Assembly: GCA_964651825.1 (NCBI GenBank)
Contig: CAZYWK010000007.1
Span: forward strand, 1 to 64,000
Direction of reading: 5' to 3'
Origin: Sva-07 sp964651825
GTDB taxonomy: Bacteria; Actinomycetota; Acidimicrobiia; Acidimicrobiales; Ilumatobacteraceae
Length of the DNA: 64,000 bases
Below the pieces are notes generated by a model. That model was not told the origin of the DNA. It searched no databases and worked only from the letters and a program-made list of their open reading frames with translations. Position 1 is the stretch's first letter; every line of letters starts with the position of its first letter. Made by a program: the position numbers and the translations under genes. Below are positions 8,439 to 16,892 of the stretch, piece after piece.

Positions 8439-9701
8439 TCAGACCGGCACGGACTCCGCCGCCGTGTCGGTGCTCGTCGTGTCGGTCGCGGCCGGCGGGT
8501 CGCCGTCGAAGTACCGGACGATCGAGGAACCGACGTCGCCGAACGTCGTCTCGGGATGTTCGCGACGCACGAGGGAACGAAGTTGCTCGGTGCCGGCGAT
8601 GAACAGCACCAGGAGTGTGACCGCTCCGATCCAGGTCTGCACCGACGCCCCCGGCGTGATCCACACGATCAGGGCGACGCCGGCGAGCGAGATGGCCCAC
8701 GCGCCGAGGCGGTGACGCAACACGGGGGAGAGTGCACGGCGCGACGCTGCCGCCGCCCGGGTCGGTCCGACCAGCACCGCATATCCGAACAGGATCAGCC
8801 CCGTCGACACGCCGAGCCACGCCACCTCGTTGAGGATCGACGTACCGATGAGCGCGACCGAGTGGATGGCCGCCTCGATGTCGTTGACACCGGTGATGTT
8901 GACGGAGAGAGCACGCGCCGCCACCGCGCGGCCGACGATCAGCACGCCGCTGCCGACGATCAGTGCCAACCCGACGTTGCGCACCGCCGCCCGGCGGTCG
9001 GCCGCCAGGAACACGGCCAAGGCGTAGAGGACGACCACCGCGAGGAGCAACAGCACACTCATCTTCTCGATCGCACCGACCGCATCCTGCGCGCGGGCGA
9101 GCTGATCCGACTGGACGACCACGATCTCGCCGGCGTCGTCGGGGATCCGATCCAGCACCGCCTGGGGCAGACCGAGCGACGTGCCGAGTTCGGTCACGAT
9201 GGTCCCGAGGTCGAGGGTGACCGTGCCGTCGGCGGTGGAGACACCGGGGCGCGTCTCGTCCTTGAGGATCCTGATCAACGCCGCATGAGCCCGCGCGTTG
9301 GCCTCCCGCCACAGGTTCTGCACCTTTGGTGTCGCCAGCAAGCGGTCGAGCTGTTCGGTCGCCGGTTCGCGCAGCGCCGAGGCGATCGGTCCGGCGAGCA
9401 CCGACAGGGAGTCCGGGAGGCGATCTTCGAGTTGGGCCGACACATCGACGTAGCTGAACAGCTGGTCGACGAGGTACACGGACAGCGCGGCGCGAACATC
9501 GTCGTCACGCAGCATCTCGTCGGTGACCTCGACCCAGTTGTCGGTGTCGAGCAGCTCGCGGTCGAGCCATGAGTTCAGCGCCGCACCCATCGCGACGACG
9601 GTCGCGATCACGATGACGATCCAGACCAGCCACCCCGGCGCCGCCCCGCGACGGCGCTCGGGTGCGGCGCCGGTGTCGGCGTCGTCGACGAGTTCGACCA
9701 T
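8439..9701 (-). CDS. Integral membrane protein of unknown function
   Basis: A 420-residue actinobacterial membrane protein. It has one N-terminal helix (WLVWIVIVIATVVAMGAALN) and an extracytoplasmic region of about 170 residues that begins LDTDNWVEVTDEMLRDDDVR and continues with repeated Leu/Ala helices. A bundle of four to five transmembrane segments follows (from about MSVLLLLAVVVLYALAVFL), then an acidic Thr/Ser-rich tail. The 'LDTDNWV' start of the outer region is common in actinobacterial membrane proteins of unassigned function. It is convergent with the SHOCT gene and 5 bp downstream of the SHOCT protein at 9707-10078 on the same strand, so probably in one operon with it. No catalytic motif is visible. 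Confidence 0.75.
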   Translation of the reverse strand: MVELVDDADTGAAPERRRGAAPGWLVWIVIVIATVVAMGAALNSWLDRELLDTDNWVEVTDEMLRDDDVRAALSVYLVDQLFSYVDVSAQLEDRLPDSLSVLAGPIASALREPATEQLDRLLATPKVQNLWREANARAHAALIRILKDETRPGVSTADGTVTLDLGTIVTELGTSLGLPQAVLDRIPDDAGEIVVVQSDQLARAQDAVGAIEKMSVLLLLAVVVLYALAVFLAADRRAAVRNVGLALIVGSGVLIVGRAVAARALSVNITGVNDIEAAIHSVALIGTSILNEVAWLGVSTGLILFGYAVLVGPTRAAAASRRALSPVLRHRLGAWAISLAGVALIVWITPGASVQTWIGAVTLLVLFIAGTEQLRSLVRREHPETTFGDVGSSIVRYFDGDPPAATDTTSTDTAAESVPV

Positions 9702-9706
9702 ATGGC

Positions 9707-10078
9707 TCAGCCGAGCAGCTTCGCCTTGGCGGCGGCGAACTCCTCGTCGGTCAGGACGCCGGCAGCCTTGAGATCAGCCAGCTTGCTGAGCTCGCCCATC
9801 AGGTCGCCCGCCGGCGCAGCTGCCGGCGGAGCGGCGGCAGGCGCCGGCGCGGTCGCAGCCTGCTGGGCCTGCATCTCGGCCATCTGCTGTTGCATCTCGG
9901 CGATCTGCTGCTGCGAGTCGAACGCGGCCTGCTCGGCGGCGTCCTGCGTCGCCGCGGCCTGCGCCTTGCCGGCCTGGTGCCGGTTCACTCCGCCGGCCAC
10001 CGCGGTCGCGGTGCCGGCGATGACGGCCGTGCGTGCCATCGTTCCGACGAGTCCTGGGCGTCCCCTGCGTCGCATCAT
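9707..10078 (-). CDS. SHOCT domain protein with coiled-coil Gln-rich linker
   Basis: A 123-residue protein with a basic N-terminus and a short glycine-rich hydrophobic stretch (TAVIAGTATAVAGG). A Gln/Ala/Met-rich predicted coiled coil follows (SQQQIAEMQQQMAEMQAQQ), then an Ala/Pro linker and a C-terminal SHOCT module (MGELSKLADLKAAGVLTDEEF). The family is common in actinobacteria and has no assigned activity. It lies between the DUF6325-type gene upstream and the large membrane protein downstream on the same strand. It differs from the other two SHOCT proteins nearby in lacking the two-helix membrane region. Confidence 0.8.
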   Translation of the reverse strand: MMRRRGRPGLVGTMARTAVIAGTATAVAGGVNRHQAGKAQAAATQDAAEQAAFDSQQQIAEMQQQMAEMQAQQAATAPAPAAAPPAAAPAGDLMGELSKLADLKAAGVLTDEEFAAAKAKLLG

Positions 10079-10146
10079 CGTGCTGTTCTCCTGAGTTCAG
10101 TGGGTGGTTTGAGTGGGTGGGTTCGGGATGGGTCGTGCGCGGGCGG

Positions 10147-10584
10147 TCAGTCGTCGGCGAGCTCGGCGAGCTCGGCCAGCAACTCGTCGACGACGGCGCC
10201 CGGGATGCGGATGTTGTCGGCGAGGATGCCGCCAGAGGCGACGACCGCGTCACGGAAGGGCTTGGCCCACGTGTGTTCGAAGACGAGGATCGCTTCGGAG
10301 CTACCGGGCTCGAGGTTGGCCGCCCATTCGGCGACGTCCTCGTCGGAGATCAGCGCGTCGAGCTGATCGACCAGGCTGGCCAGCCGTGACGCGTCGTCGT
10401 TGATCCCGAGCTCGTCGAACTCGATGAAGTCGACGTCGCCGTTGTCGTCCTTGCGCACGAGGAGCCCGTCGATCACGCTGATCGTGTCGTCCTCGATCAG
10501 CCGTTCGAGCTCGGGAATGATCTCGCCGGTGAACTTGCTCCCGGGGAACTGGATCACGAGTACTTCAATCGGGCCCAGGGCCAT
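10147..10584 (-). CDS. DUF6325-type protein
   Basis: A 145-residue acidic soluble protein. It begins MALGPIEVLVIQFPGSKFTG, followed by an EIIPELERLIEDDTISVIDG block and two further helices, and ends in Ala/Leu/Asp-rich helices (VVDELLAELAELADD). This fits the DUF6325/DUF1269-like group found beside SHOCT and stress genes in actinobacteria; the exact family name is from memory. The start is ATG 10582-10584, preceded by a good GGAGG; the 11 residues further upstream are not needed. The gene is divergent from the SHOCT paralog at 10785 and heads the minus-strand run down to 8439. Confidence 0.72.
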   Translation of the reverse strand: MALGPIEVLVIQFPGSKFTGEIIPELERLIEDDTISVIDGLLVRKDDNGDVDFIEFDELGINDDASRLASLVDQLDALISDEDVAEWAANLEPGSSEAILVFEHTWAKPFRDAVVASGGILADNIRIPGAVVDELLAELAELADD

Positions 10585-10784
10585 CTGACACCTCCGCGTC
10601 GGTTTGTGGGTTCGCACACTGCTGGTACGTCAGCGTCAGCGTGCCAGCTTCTCCATGCCGGACCATCAGCCAAAGTGGGCGAATCCTACGCCTGATGACG
10701 ACGGCGTGTTGAACAACGGCCGGTGAGCCGCAATGATGAGCGACCTCGCGGGCCGTCGGGCTCCGCACGACAGAAAGGTCACTC
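10585..10784. promoter_or_regulatory. Divergent regulatory region with inverted repeat
   Basis: This 200-bp spacer lies between the divergent DUF6325-type and SHOCT genes, so it must drive both. At 10621-10648 there is an inverted repeat, GCTGGTACG and CGTGCCAGC, separated by 10 bases and matching at 8 of 9 positions (the ninth is a possible G-T pair in RNA). It could be an operator or a leader hairpin. No coding sequence is visible. Confidence 0.45.
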
Positions 10785-11180
10785 GTGACACTCGCAGCAA
10801 CGTTCGGAACCGGAGAAGTGCTCTGGTCGATTCTCTGGTTCTTCCTCTTCTTCGTCTTCATCATGCTGATCTTCCAGATCTTCGGAGACATCATCCGCAG
10901 TGACGATCTGTCCGGCTGGGGCAAGGCGCTCTGGTCGATCTTCATCATCTTCTTGCCGTTCCTCGGCATCTTCGTCTACGTCATCGCGCGCGGCGGCAAG
11001 ATGCACGAGCGCCAGGTGAAGGCCGTCCAGGCCAACCAGCAGGCGATGAACCAGTACATCCGCGACACCGCCGGTGGCCCCGACGCCGCGACTCAGCTCG
11101 CCACGCTCGCCGACCTCCACTCGGCCGGCAAGATCGACGACGCCGAGTTCGCCGCCGCCAAGGCCAAGATCATCGGGTGA
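10785..11180 (+). CDS. PLDc_N-like / SHOCT domain membrane protein (paralog 2)
   Basis: A 131-residue close paralog of the protein at 8000-8395, starting at GTG. Shared elements are the two hydrophobic helices (LWSILWFFLFFVFIMLIFQI and LWSIFIIFLPFLGIFVYVIA), the WGKALWSIFII link, the QAMNQYIRDTAGG stretch and the C-terminal SHOCT hairpin (LATLADLHSAGKIDDAEFAA). The two copies have the same length and lie on the same strand 2.4 kb apart, with minus-strand genes between them. This suggests duplication followed by insertion or rearrangement. Function is unknown, and a membrane or envelope stress role is only inferred from the cluster. Confidence 0.8.
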   Translation: MTLAATFGTGEVLWSILWFFLFFVFIMLIFQIFGDIIRSDDLSGWGKALWSIFIIFLPFLGIFVYVIARGGKMHERQVKAVQANQQAMNQYIRDTAGGPDAATQLATLADLHSAGKIDDAEFAAAKAKIIG

Positions 11181-11189
11181 GCCGGCGCG

Positions 11190-11636
11190 TCAGGCGCTGG
11201 TGAACGTGGCGAGCGTGTTGTCGTCGTTGTCCGACAGCGTGAGCGTCGTGCCGTCGACGGCGAACACCGAAGCGTCGGCGAGCATCAGGAGATAGGCGGC
11301 TTCGAACTCGCCGACCGGGCCCTCGCAGGCCATCATCGTGGACGCGAGCTCGTCGGAGATCGACACGACGTCCTTGTCGAAGCTGGCCCCGCCGGAATAG
11401 GTGTTGCAGCCGCTCGAACCCGACACGGTCGATCCGTCGAACACGAGCGTGGCCGTCACACCGTCCGGCGGGGCCTCGCCGTTCAGCTCGGTGAGGGTCC
11501 ACGTGGCTCCTTCGACACTCGCCTCGGTGGCGAGGTCGGTCGTGCCGGAGCCGGCGTCGTCGTCGCTGCCACAGGCGGCGACGCCGCCACCGGCCACCGC
11601 GATCAACAAGGCAACGCTGAACACTCGACGCATCAC
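11190..11636 (-). CDS. META domain lipoprotein (HslJ-like)
   Basis: A 148-residue lipoprotein. The N-terminus has a short basic region, a hydrophobic stretch and a lipobox ending VAACG, so the mature protein should be lipid-anchored at the Cys near residue 22. The rest is a META domain: ATWTLTELNGEAPPDGVTAT, GSTVSGSSGCNTYSGG, a MMACEGPVGEFEAAYL helix, and a final strand TLTLSDNDDNTLATF. META/HslJ proteins are associated with heat or antibiotic stress in the envelope. The gene starts with two Met codons in a row; either could be used. It is divergent from the glutaminase gene. Confidence 0.85.
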   Translation of the reverse strand: MMRRVFSVALLIAVAGGGVAACGSDDDAGSGTTDLATEASVEGATWTLTELNGEAPPDGVTATLVFDGSTVSGSSGCNTYSGGASFDKDVVSISDELASTMMACEGPVGEFEAAYLLMLADASVFAVDGTTLTLSDNDDNTLATFTSA

Positions 11637-11676
11637 GGATCGAACCGTACCGCGTCACCCCACCTACGCTGCGGCA

Positions 11677-13047
11677 ATGCTGCCCCTTCAGGCCTACCTC
11701 GAGCACCTCCACGAGGCGTGCGCCGGCGACCGGTCCGGTGACGTCGCCACCTACATACCGGAACTGGCCGGCGTCGACCCGGAGCTGTTCGGCATCTGCC
11801 TCGTGCTGGTGGACGGGACCTCGTACGAGGTGGGCCACACCGACCACCGCTTCACGATCCAGTCGATGTCCAAACCGCTGACCTACGCCATGGCGCTCGA
11901 CGAGCTCGGCGCCGAGGCGGTCGGCGCGCGGATCGGTCTCGAGCCGACGGGCGACCCGTTCAACGCGATCAGCCTCGACCCGGCCACTGGGCGAGCCACG
12001 AACGCGATGGTCAACGCGGGAGCGATCACCGCCGCCGACCTCCTGCACGGCTTGCACGGCGAGTCGGCCCGCGCGCATCTGGTCGAGGGGTACTCGAAGT
12101 TCACCGGCCGCGCGCTGACGATCGACGACCGCGTCGCCGAGTCGGAGCGCACGACCGGGCACCGGAACCGCGCGATCGCCCACCTGCTCCGCGGCGCCGG
12201 TTCGATGGGCGCCGACGTCGAGGGCTCACTCGACCTGTACTTCCAGCAGTGCTCGGTGTCGGTCGACTGCCACGACCTCGGCGTGATCGCCGCCACGCTC
12301 GCCAACGGCGGCCGTAACCCGATCACCGGTCAGGTCGCGGCGGGCCGGTCGACGGTACGCCACGTGCTGTCGGTGATGTCGAGCTGCGGCATGTACAACG
12401 GCGCAGGGCGCTGGATCGTCTCGGTCGGCCTCCCGGCCAAGAGCGGGGTGAGCGGTGGCATCATCGCCGTGCTGCCCGGTCAGCTCGGCATCGCCGTGTT
12501 CTCGCCGCGGCTCGACGAGCAGGGCAACAGCGTCCGCGGGGTGGCGGTGTGCCGGCAGCTCTGCGACGAGCTCGACCTGCACCTCGTCGGCAGCGGCCGT
12601 CAGCTCGGCAACCGGCTGCCGGCCGTGCGGACGCTGGCCGACGGCGGTTCGGCCAGGCGGCGCAGCGACGACGATGTCCGGCGTCTCGGCGAGCTGGGCG
12701 ATTCGGTGGTGGCGATCGAGCTGCGTGGTGACGTCGACTTCGCCGATGCGGAGTGGGCGGTCCGCCAGCTCGTCGACGCTCGTGCCGCGAGCGGCGCGCC
12801 GTACGTGATCGTCGACGTGAGGCGAGCCGACGTGGTCCATCGCAGCCTGGCACGCATGCTGGGGCCGGTCATCCGTGAGCTCGACCAGGCGGGAGGCGCA
12901 CTCGTGCTGAGTGGCGTGCACGACGACGCGGTGGAAGCGGACATCCCCCAGTTGACCGCCGAGGTCGGTCCGGTGGAGATCGTGGCCACGCTCGACGACG
13001 CGTTGGAATGGTGCGAGGACCGGCTCCTCGCGGCTTCGACGGGCTGA
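11677..13047 (+). CDS. glsA: Glutaminase A with C-terminal STAS domain
   Basis: A 456-residue protein. The first about 300 residues are a serine-dependent glutaminase of the beta-lactamase fold, which hydrolyses glutamine to glutamate and ammonia. The catalytic SMSK (S-x-x-K) is at about residue 63, followed by NAMVNAGAI, the active-site Tyr in CGMYNGAG, and the PAKSGVSGGI loop. Residues from about 345 form a STAS-type domain (SVVAIELRGDVDFADAEW, then VIVDVRRADVVHRSLARML), normally a regulatory or partner-binding fold; its usual phosphorylatable Ser position reads VHRS. The start is ATG 11677; the long upstream extension is shadow of the divergent META gene. Catalytic activity is likely; the STAS role is unknown. 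Confidence 0.92.
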   Translation: MLPLQAYLEHLHEACAGDRSGDVATYIPELAGVDPELFGICLVLVDGTSYEVGHTDHRFTIQSMSKPLTYAMALDELGAEAVGARIGLEPTGDPFNAISLDPATGRATNAMVNAGAITAADLLHGLHGESARAHLVEGYSKFTGRALTIDDRVAESERTTGHRNRAIAHLLRGAGSMGADVEGSLDLYFQQCSVSVDCHDLGVIAATLANGGRNPITGQVAAGRSTVRHVLSVMSSCGMYNGAGRWIVSVGLPAKSGVSGGIIAVLPGQLGIAVFSPRLDEQGNSVRGVAVCRQLCDELDLHLVGSGRQLGNRLPAVRTLADGGSARRRSDDDVRRLGELGDSVVAIELRGDVDFADAEWAVRQLVDARAASGAPYVIVDVRRADVVHRSLARMLGPVIRELDQAGGALVLSGVHDDAVEADIPQLTAEVGPVEIVATLDDALEWCEDRLLAASTG

Positions 13048-13064
13048 TCTGCAACAGTGTGGCC

Positions 13065-13715
13065 ATGAGAGACATCGTGCTCGGGCTGGTCGCGATCCTC
13101 GTCGGTGCGGTCTTCTGCTTCCGCGGCTACTTCGCCATGCGCGTCATCATCCCGGTCTGGGGCGCCTTCGCCGGGTTCATGCTGGGTGCCGGCATCGTGT
13201 CGTCGTCGACCGGCGACAACTTCTTGAGCACGGCGCTGGCATGGATCGTCGGACTCGCCGTCGCCGTCGTGTTCGGCCTGATCGCGTACCTCTACTACGC
13301 CGTCGCGGTCGTCCTCGGGATGGCCGCGATCGGGTTCGTGCTCGGGACGGGGCTGATGGCGTTCCTCGGTGTGCGCTGGTCGTGGGTGATCATTCTGGTC
13401 GGCGTCATCACCGCCGGCGTACTGGCCTTCGTCGCCATCGTCGGCAACATGCCGATGGTGCTGCTGACCCTGCTCACCGCACTCGCCGGCGCCACGGTCA
13501 TCACGTCGGGGATCATGCTGCTCGTCGGCGCGGTCGACACCGACGACTTCGATGCCGGCGGCACCACCGCGTCGGTGAACGACGACTGGTGGTGGTATGC
13601 GATCTACGTCGGACTCGCCGTCGTCGGCATCATCTCCCAGTGGACCACCACTGCCCAACGCCAGGCCACCCTCCGCGAGGCGTGGTACAGCAGCGATGCC
13701 GCGACCGTGGGCTGA
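13065..13715 (+). CDS. DUF4203/TMEM198-like multi-pass membrane protein
   Basis: A 216-residue membrane protein with seven closely spaced hydrophobic segments rich in glycine (IVLGLVAILVGAVFCFRGYF, then WGAFAGFMLGAGI, and later MLLVGAVDTDDF), ending in a short polar tail. The layout and the RGYF...WGAFAGFMLG start resemble the DUF4203/TM7S3-TMEM198 group, which has no established bacterial function. ATG 13065 was chosen as the start, 17 bp after the glutaminase stop; the frame upstream overlaps that gene. The next gene begins 24 bp downstream on the same strand, so an operon with the lipid genes is likely. Confidence 0.7.
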   Translation: MRDIVLGLVAILVGAVFCFRGYFAMRVIIPVWGAFAGFMLGAGIVSSSTGDNFLSTALAWIVGLAVAVVFGLIAYLYYAVAVVLGMAAIGFVLGTGLMAFLGVRWSWVIILVGVITAGVLAFVAIVGNMPMVLLTLLTALAGATVITSGIMLLVGAVDTDDFDAGGTTASVNDDWWWYAIYVGLAVVGIISQWTTTAQRQATLREAWYSSDAATVG

Positions 13716-13739
13716 TCCCCCCTCCGCGGTCGACCAACC

Positions 13740-15668
13740 GTGACCGATACCTTCGCCGACTGCGAGCGGCGCGACGACGGCTTGTTCGAGCAGGACGTGA
13801 ACGCCTGGAGCTCGGTCGCGTATCTGGTCGCAGGCGCGGTGATCGTGCGGCAGGTCCGGCGAGCAGGGTTGCCACGGGCGCTCGACGTGCTCGCCGTGCT
13901 GGTCGCCCTGGAGGGGGCGGGGAGCTTCCTCTACCACGGCGCGGCGAGCGATCTGGCCCAGGCCCTCCACGACGTGCCGCTCGTGGCGATGCTCGCGTTC
14001 ATCGCCGGCTGGCACGGCGGTCGCCTCGTCGGGCAACCGGAGCGGTACGCGGTGGTGACGGCAGTCGGTGGGATCGCGCTGGGCGCCGCGGGGTCGTTCG
14101 TGTCGGGAGCCACGAACGCCGCCGTTGCCCTGTTCGTGGGGGCGATCGTGATCACCGAGCTCGTCGCCCGGCGCCGCCGCCTGGCACCGGTGTGGACCGC
14201 ATCGATCGTGATGTTCAGCGTCCTGGCCGTCGGAGTTTGGCTCCTCGGGACACCGGCCAGCCTGGCGTGCGACCCTGACTCCGTCGTCCAGCCGCACGGC
14301 TTGTGGCACGTCATGACGGCGATCGTGCCCGTGGTGTGGGTCGATCGTGCCTATGCCGCGACCCGCCCCGACTCGCCGCCGCTGATCATGCGCCGCGCCA
14401 CGGATCGCGTGATCGGCACGATCGCGTGGTTGCTCACGCATGCGTTCCATCGCTCGGTCGACGTGCGCTGGCGGGACCGGATGCCGCCGCGCCGCACGCC
14501 AGTGCTCATCGTGGCCAACCACGGCAATGGCTTCGTCGACCCGATCGTGGTCGCCGGTGCGCTCGGCAGGCTCCCCCGCTTCCTCGCGAAGGCCAGCCTG
14601 TGGAAGATCGCCGTCGCCAGGCCGTTCCTCGGCCTCGCCGGGGTGCTCCCCGTGTACCGCTCGGCGGACGGCGATCGCACGAGCGACAACCGCTCGATCT
14701 TCGAAGCCTGCCACCGCGGCCTGGCGAACGGATCGACCGTGGCGATCTTCCCGGAGGGCACCACCGGTGACCGGGCCGGCCTCGACCGCGTCCGCTCGGG
14801 AGCCGCACGCATCGCGCTCGGTGCGCTCCACGTTGCGCCCGACCTGCACATCGTGCCGATCGGTCTCGCGTTCGAGAGCCGTATCGAGACGCGCAGCCGT
14901 GCCGTCGTGATGTTCGGCGAGCCGATCGAGGTGGCCAGGTTCGCCACCGACACGGAACCCGGCCGCGCCGACATACACGCCCTCACCGCCGAGATCACCG
15001 CCGCGCTGGAGGCCGTATCGCCGACGTTCACCTCGGTCGACGAGCGCGAGATCCTGCGCGCCGCCGCCCGCACCGAACGCGACGACGCGGCACGGCACGG
15101 TACGGCACGGTTCGGTGACATCGAGGTCGTCGCCCGGTCGCTCGCCGCCGCCGAGCCCGCCCGCCGCGAGGCCGTGATCGAGCGCTACCGCTCCTACGCC
15201 ACCCGGCTGAACCTCGTGGGCCTCGACGACGACGCCCTGGACAGGCGGAGCACGCCGTGGTGGCGGCTCGCGCTGTCGATCCTCGCCATCGTGTTCGGCG
15301 GGGCGCTGCTCGTCACCGTCACGCTCATCCATCTGCCCGCTGTGGCCGTCGTGGTGGGTGGCACCGCGCTGGTCCACTCGACCGCGACGAAGGGGACCGT
15401 GCGCGTGTTGCTCGGCCTGGTGACGGGCTTGCTGACCTGGACGATCGCGGGCATCGTGATCGCCGACGGTGTGGGCGCCGTCGTCGCCGCTGCGGCCGTT
15501 GCTGCCGGTGGTGCCGCCGCCCTCGTCGTGTGGCCGCCGCTCGTCCGCGAGGTTCACGCGATCGCCGGGCGTTGGACCGCCCGCGACCGCGGCAGTCTGA
15601 TGACGGCGGTGCTCGCCGACCGCGGAGCCGTCATCGAGGCCGTCCGGGATGCGAACATGTCGTCGTGA
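13740..15668 (+). CDS. Ceramidase-like (CREST) membrane domain fused to a GPAT/PlsC-type acyltransferase
   Basis: A 642-residue fusion starting at GTG. Residues about 5-195 are a multi-pass membrane domain with the CREST hydrolase pattern: DCERRDDGLFEQDVNAWSSV (Glu and Ser region), FLYHGAASD (His), ALHDVPL (Asp) and a paired HGLWHVMTA (two His). These residues hold the metal in alkaline ceramidases and their relatives. Residues about 215-480 are an LPLAT acyltransferase: NHGNGFVDP at about 260 is an HX5D version of the catalytic motif, as in Gat1/Sct1-type glycerol-phosphate acyltransferases. It is followed by GLAGVLPVYRSADG and FPEGTTGD at about 337. The C-terminal part adds two to four membrane helices. 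It probably remodels membrane lipids, but both substrates are unknown. It is coupled to the next gene by a GTGA overlap. Confidence 0.75.
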   Translation: MTDTFADCERRDDGLFEQDVNAWSSVAYLVAGAVIVRQVRRAGLPRALDVLAVLVALEGAGSFLYHGAASDLAQALHDVPLVAMLAFIAGWHGGRLVGQPERYAVVTAVGGIALGAAGSFVSGATNAAVALFVGAIVITELVARRRRLAPVWTASIVMFSVLAVGVWLLGTPASLACDPDSVVQPHGLWHVMTAIVPVVWVDRAYAATRPDSPPLIMRRATDRVIGTIAWLLTHAFHRSVDVRWRDRMPPRRTPVLIVANHGNGFVDPIVVAGALGRLPRFLAKASLWKIAVARPFLGLAGVLPVYRSADGDRTSDNRSIFEACHRGLANGSTVAIFPEGTTGDRAGLDRVRSGAARIALGALHVAPDLHIVPIGLAFESRIETRSRAVVMFGEPIEVARFATDTEPGRADIHALTAEITAALEAVSPTFTSVDEREILRAAARTERDDAARHGTARFGDIEVVARSLAAAEPARREAVIERYRSYATRLNLVGLDDDALDRRSTPWWRLALSILAIVFGGALLVTVTLIHLPAVAVVVGGTALVHSTATKGTVRVLLGLVTGLLTWTIAGIVIADGVGAVVAAAAVAAGGAAALVVWPPLVREVHAIAGRWTARDRGSLMTAVLADRGAVIEAVRDANMSS

Positions 15669-16816
15669 CCGACCCGGAACCACCCCTCGATCCGGAGCCA
15701 CCCGTCGACCCGGAGGCGCCCCTCGATGTTGACGCGCTGACGCTCGAACTGGACGCCGAGATCCCGAAGCGTTCGAAGGGCAAACAGCTCCGCAGCGCCG
15801 TCTTCCGTGGCGTCATCGTCGTCGGCGCGCTCGCCATCTCCGGCTTCGTCCTCGTGTCGACGTTCGAGGATCTCGACTTCCAGGCGATCCTCGACTCGGT
15901 CCGCTCGCTCGAGGATGCCGACATGATCGCGCTGGCGTCGATGTGGGTGATCTGGGTGGCCTGCCAGGGCCTGCTCACCGGCTCGTTGATCCGGGGATTG
16001 CCGGTGCGGCGTGGCGTCATCGCCTACCTCGGCCCGGCCGGGGTGACGTCGGTGCTCCCGGGCCCGAGCGACCTCCCGTTCCGCCACAAGATGTTCACCA
16101 GCTGGGGCTACTCCGCGTCGGAGGCGACGCTGGCCGTCGCCGCCGGGGGTGTGTTCAGCATCGGCATCAAGCTGGTGCTCCCCGTCGTCGCCGCGATCGG
16201 GCTCCTGGTGTCGGACGCACCGATCGAGGGATCGTTGCGAACCATCGTGGTGATCGCCGTGATCGTCGGAGCGGGGGTCATGCTCGTTGCCTACCTGTTC
16301 GCCGCCGAGCGCCGGACCGCCTGGTTCGGACGGTTGATCACCGCGATCTGGGCCTTCGTGCTGAAGCTGCTGCACCGGCCCGATCCGCCCGACCTCGCGG
16401 CCCGGATGATCTCGGCACGGTCCGAGGCGATCGAGCGGCTCCGCGACCGTTGGCTGATCGGCACCTGGGCCACGGTGATCACGGCGGCATCACGGTTCGC
16501 GCTCTTGCTGATGGCGATCCGCTTCACCGGCACACCGGAGGAGGCCATCAGTTGGCCCCAGGTGTTCGTCGTGTACGCCGTGGTGCAGGGCCTCACGGTG
16601 CTGCCGATCACCGCCGGCGACGCGGGCGTGAGCGAGATCGCCTACATCGGCCTGCTCACCGCCGCGGCCGGATCGCAGTACGTCAACCAGATCACCGCCG
16701 GCGTGTTGATCTTCCGGGTGCTGACCTGGATCGTCATCATCCCCATCGGGCTCGGCACCCTGGCCGTGTGGCAGCGCGCGCTCCGCCGCCGCACCGCCAC
16801 GCCCGCCGCCCATTAG
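15665..16816 (+). CDS. Lysylphosphatidylglycerol-synthase-type transmembrane (UPF0104/YbhN-like) protein
   Basis: A 383-residue membrane protein. The first about 22 residues are a Pro/Asp/Glu-rich repeat (units of DPEPP), followed by a basic patch and about eight transmembrane segments. The signature of the LPG-synthase TM/flippase-like family is visible: LGPAGVTSVLPGPSDLPFRHKMF, a GYSASEATLAVAAGGVFSIG loop, and the late VLPITAGDAGVSEIAYIGLL block. No soluble aminoacyl-transferase domain is attached, so it is likelier to move or help display a lipid than to synthesise LPG. The start GTG 15665-15667 overlaps the TGA of the upstream lipid fusion gene. It converges on another member of the same family at 16893. 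Confidence 0.82.
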   Translation: MTDPEPPLDPEPPVDPEAPLDVDALTLELDAEIPKRSKGKQLRSAVFRGVIVVGALAISGFVLVSTFEDLDFQAILDSVRSLEDADMIALASMWVIWVACQGLLTGSLIRGLPVRRGVIAYLGPAGVTSVLPGPSDLPFRHKMFTSWGYSASEATLAVAAGGVFSIGIKLVLPVVAAIGLLVSDAPIEGSLRTIVVIAVIVGAGVMLVAYLFAAERRTAWFGRLITAIWAFVLKLLHRPDPPDLAARMISARSEAIERLRDRWLIGTWATVITAASRFALLLMAIRFTGTPEEAISWPQVFVVYAVVQGLTVLPITAGDAGVSEIAYIGLLTAAAGSQYVNQITAGVLIFRVLTWIVIIPIGLGTLAVWQRALRRRTATPAAH

Positions 16817-16892
16817 GGAAGCGCCAGCGACGAGGCGGAGCGAGGCCGACCTCGATCGTCACGACCAGACTCGCGGTGAGGCCGAGCAATCG
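16817..16892. terminator. Short spacer between convergent genes with weak hairpin
   Basis: The 76-bp gap between two convergent stops contains CGAGG (16841-16845), loop CCGA, CCTCG (16850-16854). A 5-bp stem is weak, so this is only a possible bidirectional terminator. Nothing else is visible. Confidence 0.3.

Noticed and set aside
12600..15701. A 1033-codon open frame on the minus strand across the glutaminase-to-acyltransferase genes, and similar long antisense frames elsewhere.
   Set aside because: Their products are Arg/Asp/Gly/His-rich low-complexity sequences typical of antisense frames in high-GC DNA, and recognisable genes occupy the other strand.
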